Positions 45,022 through 53,758 of a stretch of DNA of 64,000 nucleotides are shown here, piece after piece. The stretch spans positions 28,309 through 92,308 of the forward strand of contig NZ_JALBGV010000015.1 of NCBI RefSeq assembly GCF_023006505.1, in the 5' to 3' direction. The first letter of the stretch is position 1. Each line of letters opens with the position of its first letter. Origin of the DNA: Neorhizobium sp. SHOUNA12A. Lineage in GTDB: Bacteria; Pseudomonadota; Alphaproteobacteria; Rhizobiales; Rhizobiaceae. A program made the position numbers and the translations under genes. The notes beneath the pieces are model-generated. The model made no database searches. It was not told the DNA's origin and was given only the letters and a program-made list of their open reading frames with translations.

Positions 45022-46518
45022 ATGCGTGAGATCGGGCATTTCATCGGCGGCAAGCATGTCGCCGGCACCAGCGGCCGCACGGCTGACGTCTTCAATCCGG
45101 CAACTGGCGAAGTCCAGGCGAAGGTTTCGCTTGCCAGCGTTTCAGAAATCCGCGCTGCCGTCGAAAGCGCCAAGCAGGCCCAGCCGAAATGGGCTGCCAC
45201 CAATCCACAGCGCCGCGCCCGTGTCTTCATGAAGTTCGTCGACCTGCTCAACCAGAACATGGATGAACTCGCCGAGATGCTGTCGAAGGAACACGGCAAG
45301 ACGGTCGAGGATTCCAAGGGCGACGTCATTCGCGGCCTGGAAGTCTGCGAATTCGTGATCGGTATCCCGCATCTGTCGAAGGGCGAGTTTACCGAAGGCG
45401 CCGGCCCGCAGATCGATATGTATTCGATGCGCCAGCCGGTCGGTATCGGCGCCGGCATCACCCCGTTCAATTTCCCGGGCATGATCCCGATGTGGATGTT
45501 CGCCCCCGCGATTGCTTGCGGCAATGCCTTTATCCTGAAGCCGTCGGAGCGTGACCCGTCCCTGCCGATGCGCCTTGCCGAACTGATGATCGAAGCTGGC
45601 CTGCCTGCCGGCATCTTGAACGTCGTCAACGGCGACAAGGCAGCCGTCGACGCGATCCTTACCGATCCGGATATCGGCGCCATCTCCTTCGTCGGCTCGA
45701 CCCCGATCGCCCGTTACGTCTATGGTACGGCTGCGATGAACGGCAAGCGCGCCCAGTGCTTCGGCGGTGCCAAGAACCACATGATCATCATGCCGGACGC
45801 CGATCTCGACCAGGCCGTCAACGCGCTGATGGGGGCCGGCTACGGTTCCGCCGGCGAGCGCTGCATGGCGGTTTCGGTTGCCGTCCCGGTCGGCGAGGAA
45901 ACCGCCAATCGCCTCGTCGAAAAGTTGATCCCGAAGATCGAGTCGCTGCGTATCGGCCCCTACACGGACGAGAAGGCCGACATGGGCCCGGTCGTCACCA
46001 AGGAAGCCCATGCCCGCATCAACGGCCTGATCAACCGCGGCGTCGAGGAAGGCGCCAAGCTCATGGTCGACGGCCGCGGCTTCAAGCTGCAGGGTTATGA
46101 GAACGGCTATTTCGTCGGTGGCACGCTGTTCGACCACGTCACGCCCGAGATGGACATCTACAAGCAGGAAATCTTCGGTCCTGTCCTCTCGGTCGTCCGC
46201 GCCCACAACTATGAAGAAGCGCTCGATCTGCCGATGAAGCACGAGTACGGCAACGGCGTTGCGATCTACACCCGCGACGGCGATGCCGCCCGTGACTTCG
46301 CCAGCCGCATCAATATCGGCATGATCGGCATCAACGTTCCGATCCCGGTTCCGCTCGCCTATCACTCGTTCGGTGGCTGGAAGGCTTCGAGCTTCGGCGA
46401 TCTCAACCAGCACGGCACGGATTCGATCAAGTTCTGGACCAAGACCAAGACGATCACCGCCCGCTGGCCGTCCGGCATCAAGGATGGTGCCGAATTCGTC
46501 ATGCCGACGATGAAGTAA
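45022..46518 (+). CDS. mmsA: Methylmalonate-semialdehyde dehydrogenase (CoA-acylating)
   Basis: Converts methylmalonate or malonate semialdehyde with CoA and NAD to propionyl- or acetyl-CoA, in valine, thymine or inositol breakdown. The 498-residue length and motifs fit MmsA/IolA: FNFPGMIPMWMFAPAIACGN, FVGSTPIARYVYGTAA, and the catalytic Cys in GSAGERCMAVS. The start at ATG 45022 is set by GGAGGAG seven bases upstream; the frame upstream is not conserved. A terminator follows. The divergent LysR-ABM pair may regulate it. Confidence 0.94.
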   Translation: MREIGHFIGGKHVAGTSGRTADVFNPATGEVQAKVSLASVSEIRAAVESAKQAQPKWAATNPQRRARVFMKFVDLLNQNMDELAEMLSKEHGKTVEDSKGDVIRGLEVCEFVIGIPHLSKGEFTEGAGPQIDMYSMRQPVGIGAGITPFNFPGMIPMWMFAPAIACGNAFILKPSERDPSLPMRLAELMIEAGLPAGILNVVNGDKAAVDAILTDPDIGAISFVGSTPIARYVYGTAAMNGKRAQCFGGAKNHMIIMPDADLDQAVNALMGAGYGSAGERCMAVSVAVPVGEETANRLVEKLIPKIESLRIGPYTDEKADMGPVVTKEAHARINGLINRGVEEGAKLMVDGRGFKLQGYENGYFVGGTLFDHVTPEMDIYKQEIFGPVLSVVRAHNYEEALDLPMKHEYGNGVAIYTRDGDAARDFASRINIGMIGINVPIPVPLAYHSFGGWKASSFGDLNQHGTDSIKFWTKTKTITARWPSGIKDGAEFVMPTMK

Positions 46519-46543
46519 GCAGAAACTCGGTCGAAATTATCAG

Positions 46544-46571
46544 GCGGGCCTCTTCGGGGGCCCGTTTTTTG
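46544..46571 (+). terminator. Rho-independent terminator of mmsA
   Basis: Stem CGGGCC (46545-46550) pairs with GGCCCG (46559-46564), followed by TTTTTT. It lies about 25 bp after the mmsA stop. Confidence 0.85.
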
Positions 46572-46689
46572 TTGGCGTCATATCCGGTTTACCAAGCAAT
46601 TTAATCCCGCTTTATCCGTGAATACTGACCAAATCGTCAGTGGTTCTCGTTTATACGAGTGACGGTAAAGTAACAAAAAGGGGATGGGT

Positions 46690-47010
46690 ATGGCTAAAAA
46701 GGTAATGATGAAGAACGACAGCATCGGTCTGACCAAGAAGGGTTTCCACGGTTTTTCGTGGACCTACCTTTTCTTCGGCTGGCTGGTTCCGGTTGTACGC
46801 GGTGAAATCTCCATCGGTGCTCTGCATCTGGTGATCTCGGTGTTCACCGCGGGCATCTCGCAACTCATTTTCTCCTTTCTCTACAACAAGCAGTATACGC
46901 ATCGGCTGATCGAAAAAGGTTATCGGTTCGCCGACACGCCGGAGAACAACGCTGCTGCGGCCCAAGCGCTCGGCGCCGATCTCCCTGCCGGGACGCCGGC
47001 ACACGCCTGA
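46690..47010 (+). CDS. HrgC-like small membrane protein
   Basis: A 106-residue protein with two hydrophobic segments (about 25-45 and 50-75). The N-terminal MMKNDSIGLTKKGFHGFSWTYLFFGWLVPVVRGE resembles proteins annotated HrgC in rhizobia and Brucella. ATG 46690 is favoured over ATG 46684 because AAAAAGGGG then has proper spacing. It has its own terminator. Function is unknown. Confidence 0.75.
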   Translation: MAKKVMMKNDSIGLTKKGFHGFSWTYLFFGWLVPVVRGEISIGALHLVISVFTAGISQLIFSFLYNKQYTHRLIEKGYRFADTPENNAAAAQALGADLPAGTPAHA

Positions 47011-47033
47011 GGCCCAATCGAGAAATGAGCAAA

Positions 47034-47059
47034 ACGGGTCTCGCAGGAGGCCCGTTTTT
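47034..47059 (+). terminator. Rho-independent terminator after the HrgC-like gene
   Basis: Stem ACGGGTCTC (47034-47042) pairs with GAGGCCCGT (47047-47055) around GCAG, with one T-G pair, then TTTTG. Confidence 0.85.
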
Positions 47060-47187
47060 GTTTTGGCGACCCAGAATCTGATTACGTGTCGCGCGAACAA
47101 TTGAAATGACATATCCAGGCCCTACAATCATGCGGGGAATCGGGCAGGCAGCCGTCTCGACGGTATTCGGCAAGGGGATATGACATC

Positions 47188-48282
47188 ATGGCAATGGCAG
47201 AGACGACGCCTCGGGCGGCGGCGGGGCAGTATTTTGAGCGCGCATCCTTCACCGGCAGCGCCAGCGAATATTTCGGTATCTGGATCGTCAACGTTCTGCT
47301 GACGATCGTCACGCTCGGCATCTATTCGGCCTGGGCCAAGGTGCGGCGCATGCGATACTTCTACGGCAACACGGTCATTCTGGACCGCGCCTTCGAATAT
47401 CACGCGACCGGCAAGCAGATCTTCATCGGCCGGCTGATCGTCATTGCGTTCCTGATCGTGATCAACATCAGCACGGCGATTTTTCCGCCGCTCGGCATCC
47501 TTACTCCGATCGTGATCCTGGTTGCTCTTCCGTGGCTCATCAAGCGCAGCCTGCGCTTCAACGCCCGGGTGACGAGCTACCGCAATGTGCGTTTCGATTT
47601 CGTCGGCACCGCGGGCGGCGCCTTCGTTGCGATCCTGCTCGGCAGCTTCGTCGCCTTCATTTCCTTCGGCATCCTGGCGCCACTCGCGAGCCGCTGGACC
47701 TGGCGATACCTCTTCAACAACCTGCGGTACGGGGACCGGCCGTTTTCCAGCGATCCGCAGCTCAGCCGGCTTTATGGCGTCTGGATCCTGCCGGCATTGA
47801 TCGTGTTCCTGGGCAGCATCGTCTTCGGTTTCATTGCCTTCGTCGTGATCATCGGTGCTGCGACCGTCATGCGTGAGAGCGCCGAATTGACGAGCACGCA
47901 GATGACCGTGCTGAGCATCGCCGGTCTCTACGCCGGGGTCTTCATCTATTTCATCCTCTATGGTGTTGCTGGTCTCTTCTATCGGGCGGGTGTGCGCAAC
48001 ATCGCCTGGTCGGCGGCGGAACTTGACGGTCGCCATCAGCTGGTCAGCGATATCTCCCGGCTGCGTTATGCCTGGATCGCAATCAGCAACGTGATCGTCA
48101 CCGTGCTGACGCTCGGACTGATGCGCCCCTGGGCGGCGGTCCGGATGGCGCGGTATGTGAACGAGCATTCCGGCATCCGCATCAATGGCGATCCGGGCGA
48201 AATCCTCTCCTCGATCGAGGCGACCGGTGCTGCAATCAGTGCCGAATACATGGATATGGAAGGGTTCGACTTTGGCTTCTGA
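47188..48282 (+). CDS. DUF898 (YjgN family) membrane protein
   Basis: A 364-residue membrane protein with seven or more hydrophobic segments. The family pattern FTGSASEYFGIWIVNVLLTIVTLGIYSAWAKVRRMRYFYGNT is at the N-terminus and is echoed later by YAWIAISNVIVTVLTLGLMRPWAAVRMARYV near residue 290, indicating an internal duplication. Its stop overlaps by 11 bp the start of an M48 peptidase gene. The pair is probably translationally coupled and may work together in membrane quality control. Function is not established. Confidence 0.87.
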   Translation: MAMAETTPRAAAGQYFERASFTGSASEYFGIWIVNVLLTIVTLGIYSAWAKVRRMRYFYGNTVILDRAFEYHATGKQIFIGRLIVIAFLIVINISTAIFPPLGILTPIVILVALPWLIKRSLRFNARVTSYRNVRFDFVGTAGGAFVAILLGSFVAFISFGILAPLASRWTWRYLFNNLRYGDRPFSSDPQLSRLYGVWILPALIVFLGSIVFGFIAFVVIIGAATVMRESAELTSTQMTVLSIAGLYAGVFIYFILYGVAGLFYRAGVRNIAWSAAELDGRHQLVSDISRLRYAWIAISNVIVTVLTLGLMRPWAAVRMARYVNEHSGIRINGDPGEILSSIEATGAAISAEYMDMEGFDFGF

Positions 48283-49336
48283 CGGAGCGGTCATCGCTAA
48301 AGGCGAATGGCATCCGGCCAATTCCAGCCGCGCAATCCCGGCCGTTCTGCGCGAGGATGGCAGTCTCCTCGTCGCGGCGGAAGAGGGGCGGGTCCTCGCC
48401 TCTGCCGTGCCGGAGCGGGTCGAGGTCAGTTCGCGGGTCGGCTCTATTCCGCGGCGAGTGAGTTTCCCGGATGGTTCCGTGTTCGAAACGCGCGACAACG
48501 AGGGCATCGACACCTATCTCCGCGCCAAGCGAGGCGCCCGCAGCGGCCTGATCCATCGGCTGGAGCGGTTCCATCCGCGGCTGATCGTCATGACGATCGC
48601 AGTCATCCTGCTTGCGGCGTCGATCTATCGGTATGCGGTACCCGTGCTGGTGGAAGTTGCCGTCCTGGTAACGCCGCCGTTCGTGCCGGAACTGATCGGC
48701 TCCGGCACGCTCGCCTCGCTCGATCGGACGATCCTGAAACCTTCCGAGTTGCCGGAAGGCGAACGGCAGGCGATCTCCGAGGGCTTCTCGAAACTCGCCG
48801 TCCATTCGAAGGGAGGGCAAAAGGCCTATCGGCTTTATTTCCGGGATGGCGGCGTGATTGGCCCGAATGCCTTCGCACTCCCCGATGGCAGCCTGATCCT
48901 CACCGACGATCTGGTGAAGCTCGCCAACGGCGACCGGGAAATGATCCTCGGCGTGCTCGGCCACGAGATTGCCCATGTCGAGGGCAAGCACAGCCTGCGG
49001 CAGCTCTATCGCGCTGCCGGCGTTGCCGCGCTGGTCATGCTGATTGCCGGCGATGTCGGCTCGGGCGTCGAGGATATCCTCACCCAGGGCGGTGCACTGG
49101 TGGCATTGTCCTATTCACGGGCCGCGGAAGCGGAGGCGGATCGCCGTTCGGTCGAGCTGATGCGGGCTGCCGGTTACGATCCCGCCGCACTTGCCCGCTT
49201 CTTCGTGGTCCTCGAAGAAAAGCTCGGAGACCATGGCGACGCGAGCATCCTGTCGAGCCATCCGGGCACCCCGCAACGTCAGCAGGACATCCGCAATTAT
49301 GCCGCCGAGCTGGAAGGTCGGCCTCAGGCAAGGTAG
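48272..49336 (+). CDS. M48-family membrane metallopeptidase
   Basis: A 354-residue zinc protease. An N-terminal cytoplasmic domain (about 1-90), one membrane span (LIVMTIAVILLAASIYRYAVP about residue 100) and a C-terminal M48 domain are visible. The catalytic HEIAH motif is in VLGHEIAHVEGKH, and the third zinc ligand is in EAEADRRSVELM. The start is TTG 48272, preceded by GGAAGGG inside the DUF898 gene; longer upstream frames overlap that gene by almost 100 bp. It resembles BepA/LoiP-type peptidases but is anchored. Substrates are unknown. Confidence 0.85.
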   Translation: MASDGAVIAKGEWHPANSSRAIPAVLREDGSLLVAAEEGRVLASAVPERVEVSSRVGSIPRRVSFPDGSVFETRDNEGIDTYLRAKRGARSGLIHRLERFHPRLIVMTIAVILLAASIYRYAVPVLVEVAVLVTPPFVPELIGSGTLASLDRTILKPSELPEGERQAISEGFSKLAVHSKGGQKAYRLYFRDGGVIGPNAFALPDGSLILTDDLVKLANGDREMILGVLGHEIAHVEGKHSLRQLYRAAGVAALVMLIAGDVGSGVEDILTQGGALVALSYSRAAEAEADRRSVELMRAAGYDPAALARFFVVLEEKLGDHGDASILSSHPGTPQRQQDIRNYAAELEGRPQAR

Positions 49337-49409
49337 CCATGATCGATAGCCACCATTGACGTATCCGCAGACTATCCTAATTTAGCTTGCGGAGTAGGAG
49401 TGGGGATGT

Positions 49410-49541
49410 ATGTCCATGGTGTACGAGTGGGATGCGAAGCGTGCCCGCCGCGCGTATCTGGCGAGGATCGGCCTTAGCCTGCTGGCAGCAATGGTGGTGG
49501 TCGCTGTCCCCACCTGGGTGGCGATCTCGATGACCGGTTGA
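49410..49541 (+). CDS. Small single-span membrane protein (43 aa), hypothetical
   Basis: A short frame MSMVYEWDAKRARRAYLARI followed by a hydrophobic segment (GLSLLAAMVVVAVPTWVAISM) that could span the membrane once, with positive residues on the N-terminal side. TGGGG lies a few bases upstream of the ATG. It follows the M48 gene by 73 bp. The composition is convincing for a real microprotein but no function is known. Confidence 0.5.
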   Translation: MSMVYEWDAKRARRAYLARIGLSLLAAMVVVAVPTWVAISMTG

Positions 49542-49918
49542 CGCCGGCCGGAACTTTTCTGGCGAACCGCCGCCGGTCCTGAACCGGCTTCGCACAGGAC
49601 CATCAAAACTTCATGCAGGTCGCGGGATATCGTTGGCAATCCCTGCGCGGCCTGTTCGGCGCGGCCAGACGTTGTCCTTCGGCAGAGGGCCGAAGGTTTG
49701 CCTGGCAGAGCCCGCGCCTGTCTGCCCAGCCCGCCGCTCCGGCTTGCCCCAGCCTTCCGGGCGTCGTCTGTGCGGACGAGCAATTCATAGCTTGAATTCC
49801 GCTCCGATGCAGGCAAGCTGCCTCACGTCGGAAACTTGATGACGATTTTCTTATTTTGGAATTGTTCAAAACTAGGGAAGCCATTATATAGGGCGGGTAC
49901 GAGTCTCGGGAGACCAGC
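49542..49918. other. Intergenic region upstream of rirA
   Basis: A 377-bp stretch. Only the last 70 bp, with the rirA promoter and an ICE-like operator, show recognisable signals. Frames present on both strands are Arg/Pro-rich and not protein-like, and nothing else is seen. Confidence 0.6.
49855..49890 (+). promoter_or_regulatory. rirA promoter with ICE-like (Irr) operator
   Basis: TTTGGAA-TTG-TTCAAAA (49855-49871) matches the Irr iron-control-element pattern TTTAGAA-N3-TTCTAAA at 12 of 14 arm positions. It overlaps a candidate -35 TTGTTC (49862-49867), 17 bp before -10 TATATA (49885-49890). Binding by Irr under low iron would repress rirA, as reported in Agrobacterium. No Irr gene is in the window. 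Confidence 0.55.
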
Positions 49919-50401
49919 ATGCGCTTGACCAAACAGACGAATTACGCAGTACGGATGCTGATGTATTGCGCCGCCAACGAAGGCCACCTGAGCCGCATTC
50001 CCGAGATTGCCAGGGCCTATGGCGTTTCCGAACTCTTCCTTTTCAAGATCCTCCAGCCGCTCACGAAGGCCGGTCTGGTGGAAACCGTACGTGGTCGCAA
50101 CGGTGGCGTAAGGCTCGGCCGAGCTGCTGAGCGCATCACCCTTTTCGACGTCATCAAGGTCACCGAAGATAGTTTCGCCATGGCGGAATGCTTCGAAGAG
50201 GGAGTTGCGGAATGCCCGCTTGTTGACAGCTGCGGCCTGAACGCTGCGCTTCGCAAGGCGCTCAACGCTTTCTTCGATGTGCTCGCCGAATACACGATCG
50301 ACGATCTCGTCAAGGCGCGCCCGCAGATCAATTTCCTGCTGGGCATCGATATGCTGCATCTGCCGAAGGCCATCCCGAAGGTCGTCGCGCCGGCCGCCTG
50401 A
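49919..50401 (+). CDS. rirA: Rhizobial iron regulator RirA (Rrf2 family)
   Basis: A 160-residue iron-sulfur repressor of iron-uptake genes under iron-replete conditions. The N-terminal winged helix MRLTKQTNYAVRMLMYCAAN and the recognition region YGVSELFLFKILQPL are characteristic. The three cluster-ligand cysteines are at 91, 99 and 105 (ECFEEGVAECPLVDSC). The upstream region carries an ICE-like site, which would tie it to Irr. A terminator follows. Confidence 0.95.
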   Translation: MRLTKQTNYAVRMLMYCAANEGHLSRIPEIARAYGVSELFLFKILQPLTKAGLVETVRGRNGGVRLGRAAERITLFDVIKVTEDSFAMAECFEEGVAECPLVDSCGLNAALRKALNAFFDVLAEYTIDDLVKARPQINFLLGIDMLHLPKAIPKVVAPAA

Positions 50402-50423
50402 TCTTGCCCGTTGACGTTTCTTG

Positions 50424-50455
50424 AAGGCGCCGCCGTTGAGGTTGGCGCCTTTTGC
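50424..50455 (+). terminator. Rho-independent terminator of rirA
   Basis: Stem AAGGCGCC (50424-50431) pairs with GGCGCCTT (50444-50451), then TTGC. It lies 23 bp after the stop. Confidence 0.75.
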
Positions 50456-50571
50456 TATCCCCCGTATGCTGTAGAAGAGGTTGACCTCGCGCGCATTTGC
50501 AATAGAAGGGGATGAGGCGTTTTGCTGGCTTTTGTCAGTTTTCCTTCCTGTGGCGCCTTCAGGATCAAGCC

Positions 50572-51603
50572 ATGCCCCTTTCGGAATTGCGCGTATTCGC
50601 GCTGACTGCGCTGATCGGCACTGCCGGTGCGCTGATCGCAATTCTCATTGCTTTTCCAGCTCCTTACCTCATCGGTCCGGCAATCGCGATCACCATTGCG
50701 GGGCTTGCCGGGCTGAACTTGGCGGTGCCGGCGCAGGTCCGCAACGTCTGTTTCATCATCGTCGGCGTGTCGATGGGGGCGACTGTCACGCCGGAGGTGA
50801 TCGTCGCGGCGCGCACCTGGCCTCTGAGTTTCGTCATGGTGCTCGTGGCGGTCGTCATCCTGCTCTATGTGAGTTCGTGGGTGCTGCAACGGTTCTTCCA
50901 CTATGACCGGATCACTGCGCTGCTCGCCTCCTCCCCCGGGCACCTGAGCTATGTGCTGAGCCTCGCCGCCGAAACCCGCTGCGACCTGCGCGCCGTCAGC
51001 GTCGGCCAAAGCGTGCGCGTGCTGGCGCTGACGATTACGGTCCCGCTGATCGTGGAAATCTTCGATCTCGTCGGCACCGACCCGGTTCTGGTGCCTTTGG
51101 TGATGAGCGCGCCTGTTCTCATCGCCATGCTTATCGTCTCGGCGCTGTTCGGCGTGGTGTTCATGCGCTGGAATTTTCCGGCAGCGCTGCTGCTCGGCGG
51201 CGTCGTGGTATCGATCGCCACGCATGTGACCGGCTTCATCAACGGCGGAGTTCCGAACTGGCTGCTGGTTCCGACCTATGTCATCCTCGGTTCGGTCATC
51301 GGCACGCGCTTCTGCGGCGTATCGATCCGCGAATTGCGCACCGCCTTTGTGGCCGGCGGCGTGGTGACCGTGGTCGTCATCGTGCTGGCAGCGGCGATCG
51401 CCGGCGGCGTTTCCTGCCTGACCGGCGTGCCGCTCGATGCAGCGCTGATCGCCTTTGCGCCGGGCGGGCTCGAAACCATGTCGGCGATGGCGGTGATGCT
51501 GCATGCCGACCCCACCTATGTCGGCGCTCATCACGTGCTTCGGCTGATGTTCCTGTCGGTGCTGATGCCCGTCGTGCTCGGCAAGGAAGCCCGGCAGCGT
51601 TGA
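50572..51603 (+). CDS. AbrB-family (PF05145) membrane transporter
   Basis: A 343-residue integral membrane protein with about ten hydrophobic segments and an internal two-fold pattern: PAPYLIGPAIAITIAGL near the start and FPAALLLGGVVVSIATHVTGF in the second half, with ASSPGHLSYVLSLA and FAPGGLETMSAMAVML as matching loops. The family is often misnamed a transcriptional regulator; it is a putative transporter, possibly linked to ammonia or organic solutes. ATG 50572 follows AGGA; an ATG at 50512 is also in frame but its leader is not conserved-looking. Confidence 0.83.
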   Translation: MPLSELRVFALTALIGTAGALIAILIAFPAPYLIGPAIAITIAGLAGLNLAVPAQVRNVCFIIVGVSMGATVTPEVIVAARTWPLSFVMVLVAVVILLYVSSWVLQRFFHYDRITALLASSPGHLSYVLSLAAETRCDLRAVSVGQSVRVLALTITVPLIVEIFDLVGTDPVLVPLVMSAPVLIAMLIVSALFGVVFMRWNFPAALLLGGVVVSIATHVTGFINGGVPNWLLVPTYVILGSVIGTRFCGVSIRELRTAFVAGGVVTVVVIVLAAAIAGGVSCLTGVPLDAALIAFAPGGLETMSAMAVMLHADPTYVGAHHVLRLMFLSVLMPVVLGKEARQR

Positions 51604-51606
51604 GCG

Positions 51607-52845
51607 TCAGTTGACGAGGCGCACCGATGTAATTTCAGAGCCTGTCCCGCTGTCAGCCCCCGTATAGGGTTCGATCTGCCAGTTGGCGGAGTTCATGATC
51701 ATCGTATTGACCACCAGTGTAATCAGGTTCGACTGATTGGTGGTCGAATTGTAGACGACGTCCCGGTTCGGAAGATGGATGACCCCCTTGAGCGTCTCGC
51801 CATTGGAGCCGTTGAAGATATACTGTTGCTTGCGGCCGTTGTTGGCGACATCGCTGGTCTTTTCGAACATCAGGATGCCCTTGTAAGTGCCGCTGGTCGG
51901 CGCCGATGCGGTGAAGCTCAAGGCGCCGTTGGCGCGGATTTCGCTGTCGGTATCGGGGAAATAGAAGGTCACCCCGTCCGCGACGACCGTCGAACCTGAG
52001 TTGATGATCATCCGGCCCTTGATGATATGGAGGCCGGGTTTGAACGTGATCTTCGGTGATCCGTTGAAGGTGGTGCCGCAATGGACGCCTGGGGCCATGT
52101 CCTGCACTGCTCCGTCCCTTGTGCCGCTGGTGGTGCAGGTCGAGGAGACGGTCGGCTCGGCGATGCCGACGGCATAGGGGTCGCCGGAGACCTTGCAGCC
52201 GGGTTTCAGGTTGCTGAGCGTCCCGCCGTTCTTGATGTATTGGGTGCCGGCAACGCAGAAGCTGGGCGTATCGATCGTCGCGCCGCTGTTCATGATGAAG
52301 GCCGGGTTCTGGGTCGAACTGACCTCCACGCCGCATTTCTCCGAATGCACGTTGGCGCCCGAATTGATCAGGACGGCCTGCGCCGTGTTGCCGAGCACGT
52401 AGATGCACGCGCCTGAAGGCTTCGGGTTCCTGTTCGCGATCGCGGTGGATTGGACCTTGACGTCGATGGTGTGGATGCCGAGCAGCCCGAGGAAATTCGT
52501 CGGCACGCCTTGGGCATAGGTACCCGTCAGACTGCCATCGGCATTTCCGGCGACGATGAGTGCGGTGTCGAGGTCGGTGTCTTCCGGTACCGTATCGGTC
52601 AGAAAGCGCAGCGCTTCCCGGCGCTGACTTGCGATATCGGATTTTGCAACGGCGCTGAGCAAGGCCGCATCAAGGGCGCCCTGCAGGCGGCCGCGTTCGA
52701 ACGAGGCTTGGGCAAAATCGATCGCGCCACCGGCGGTCGTGACGAGGAGCGGCATCGCCAGGGCAGTGGCTATCGCAAAATTGCCGCCTGTATCGCGTAG
52801 GATATGATAAAGGCGTAACGCAATATTGTCGATGAGTCGCCGCAT
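51607..52845 (-). CDS. Tad-domain (TadE/TadG-like) secreted protein with NSGA-type repeats
   Basis: A 412-residue protein. The N-terminus RDTGGNFAIATALAMPLLVTTAGGAIDFAQASFERGRLQGALDAALL is a Tad-like pilin-type membrane segment. The rest (about 150-400) is not a von Willebrand domain as in most TadG proteins. It contains recurring turns such as LINSGANV, IMNSGATI, IKNGGTL, IINSGSTV and IRANGAL at intervals suited to a beta-helix, with about six Cys. It may be an exported cell-surface protein. No other tad genes are nearby. Confidence 0.75.
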   Translation of the reverse strand: MRRLIDNIALRLYHILRDTGGNFAIATALAMPLLVTTAGGAIDFAQASFERGRLQGALDAALLSAVAKSDIASQRREALRFLTDTVPEDTDLDTALIVAGNADGSLTGTYAQGVPTNFLGLLGIHTIDVKVQSTAIANRNPKPSGACIYVLGNTAQAVLINSGANVHSEKCGVEVSSTQNPAFIMNSGATIDTPSFCVAGTQYIKNGGTLSNLKPGCKVSGDPYAVGIAEPTVSSTCTTSGTRDGAVQDMAPGVHCGTTFNGSPKITFKPGLHIIKGRMIINSGSTVVADGVTFYFPDTDSEIRANGALSFTASAPTSGTYKGILMFEKTSDVANNGRKQQYIFNGSNGETLKGVIHLPNRDVVYNSTTNQSNLITLVVNTMIMNSANWQIEPYTGADSGTGSEITSVRLVN

Positions 52846-53015
52846 GATCGTGGGTTCCCGGTTGAGCTCGGTGAGTGCAGAATGCGCTTCAAGGTCAGCC
52901 CTTTTATCGCAGCCCCTCTAAAGTTCCCGTAAGAGAATTGGAAAACCTGAAGTTAACCTCGGCTCCTGTATTTCGGTTTTCCCGCCCCTGAACATGGTCC
53001 CAATGGAAGTTAATC

Positions 53016-53546
53016 ATGCCCCCGATCGAACCCTCGTCTCCTCTCGCAATCGTCGTCATGGGTGTCAGCGGATCGGGGAAGACATCGGTGGGCGAACATC
53101 TCGCCGCGCGTCTCGGCTGCGCATTCGTGGAAGGTGATCGCCTGCATCCGGAGGCGAATGTCGCCAAGATGGCGAAGGGCATTCCACTGACCGACGACGA
53201 CCGCTGGCCCTGGCTCGATCTCGTCGGCAACGAACTGGCCACGGCAAGGGGGCGCGGCGAAAGCGTGGTCGTCTCGTGCTCGGCGCTGAAACAAACCTAT
53301 CGGGATCGTTTGCGGCGGGAGGCCGGCGGCACGCTCTATTTCGTTTTTCTCACGGGCGACCCCAAGGTTCTTGAACAACGGATGGGCGCGCGTACCGGCC
53401 ATTTCATGCCGACATCGTTGCTTCAGAGCCAGCTCGCAACCCTTGAAAGCCCCGAGCATGAGGCCGGGGTGATAACGGTCGACGTCGACGCAAGTGTCGA
53501 TACCATCGTCAGCAAGGCTTTCGATGGTATTACCAGGCTCATTTGA
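53016..53546 (+). CDS. gntK: Gluconokinase
   Basis: Phosphorylates gluconate to 6-phosphogluconate, the substrate of Edd encoded elsewhere in this window. The 176-residue length is normal. The P-loop GVSGSGKTSVGEHLA is at about 13-27, followed by FVEGDRLHPEANVAKMAKGIPLTDDDRWPWL, the GntK substrate signature, and VVSCSALKQTYRDRLR. It appears monocistronic and is divergent from the Tad-domain gene. Confidence 0.94.
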   Translation: MPPIEPSSPLAIVVMGVSGSGKTSVGEHLAARLGCAFVEGDRLHPEANVAKMAKGIPLTDDDRWPWLDLVGNELATARGRGESVVVSCSALKQTYRDRLRREAGGTLYFVFLTGDPKVLEQRMGARTGHFMPTSLLQSQLATLESPEHEAGVITVDVDASVDTIVSKAFDGITRLI

Positions 53547-53758
53547 GGATAGATAATAGGATTTAGCCTCTCGTTTTCTCCGATGTTCTGTCTTGTGCAT
53601 CGCCGTGGAAAGTATTCTAAAAATTACCAGTCATTGTGATCCGATGCTCTTCGGGCGCCGTATAAGTAACAGTTTTGCGTTCAAGCAATTCCGCCTGACT
53701 TGCCGGGAATTTCCCCGGCGACGGCAGGGAGCAGTTGACAGGTGTTTGAGGAGACGGT

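Noticed and set aside
47128..48513. Reverse frame of 461 codons opposite DUF898/M48
   Set aside because: Charged low-complexity translation typical of antisense to a membrane protein.
49382..49932. Reverse frames of 144 and 109 codons upstream of rirA
   Set aside because: Composition is Arg/Ala/Ser-rich and the frames overlap the 43-aa gene and the rirA promoter; no motif seen.
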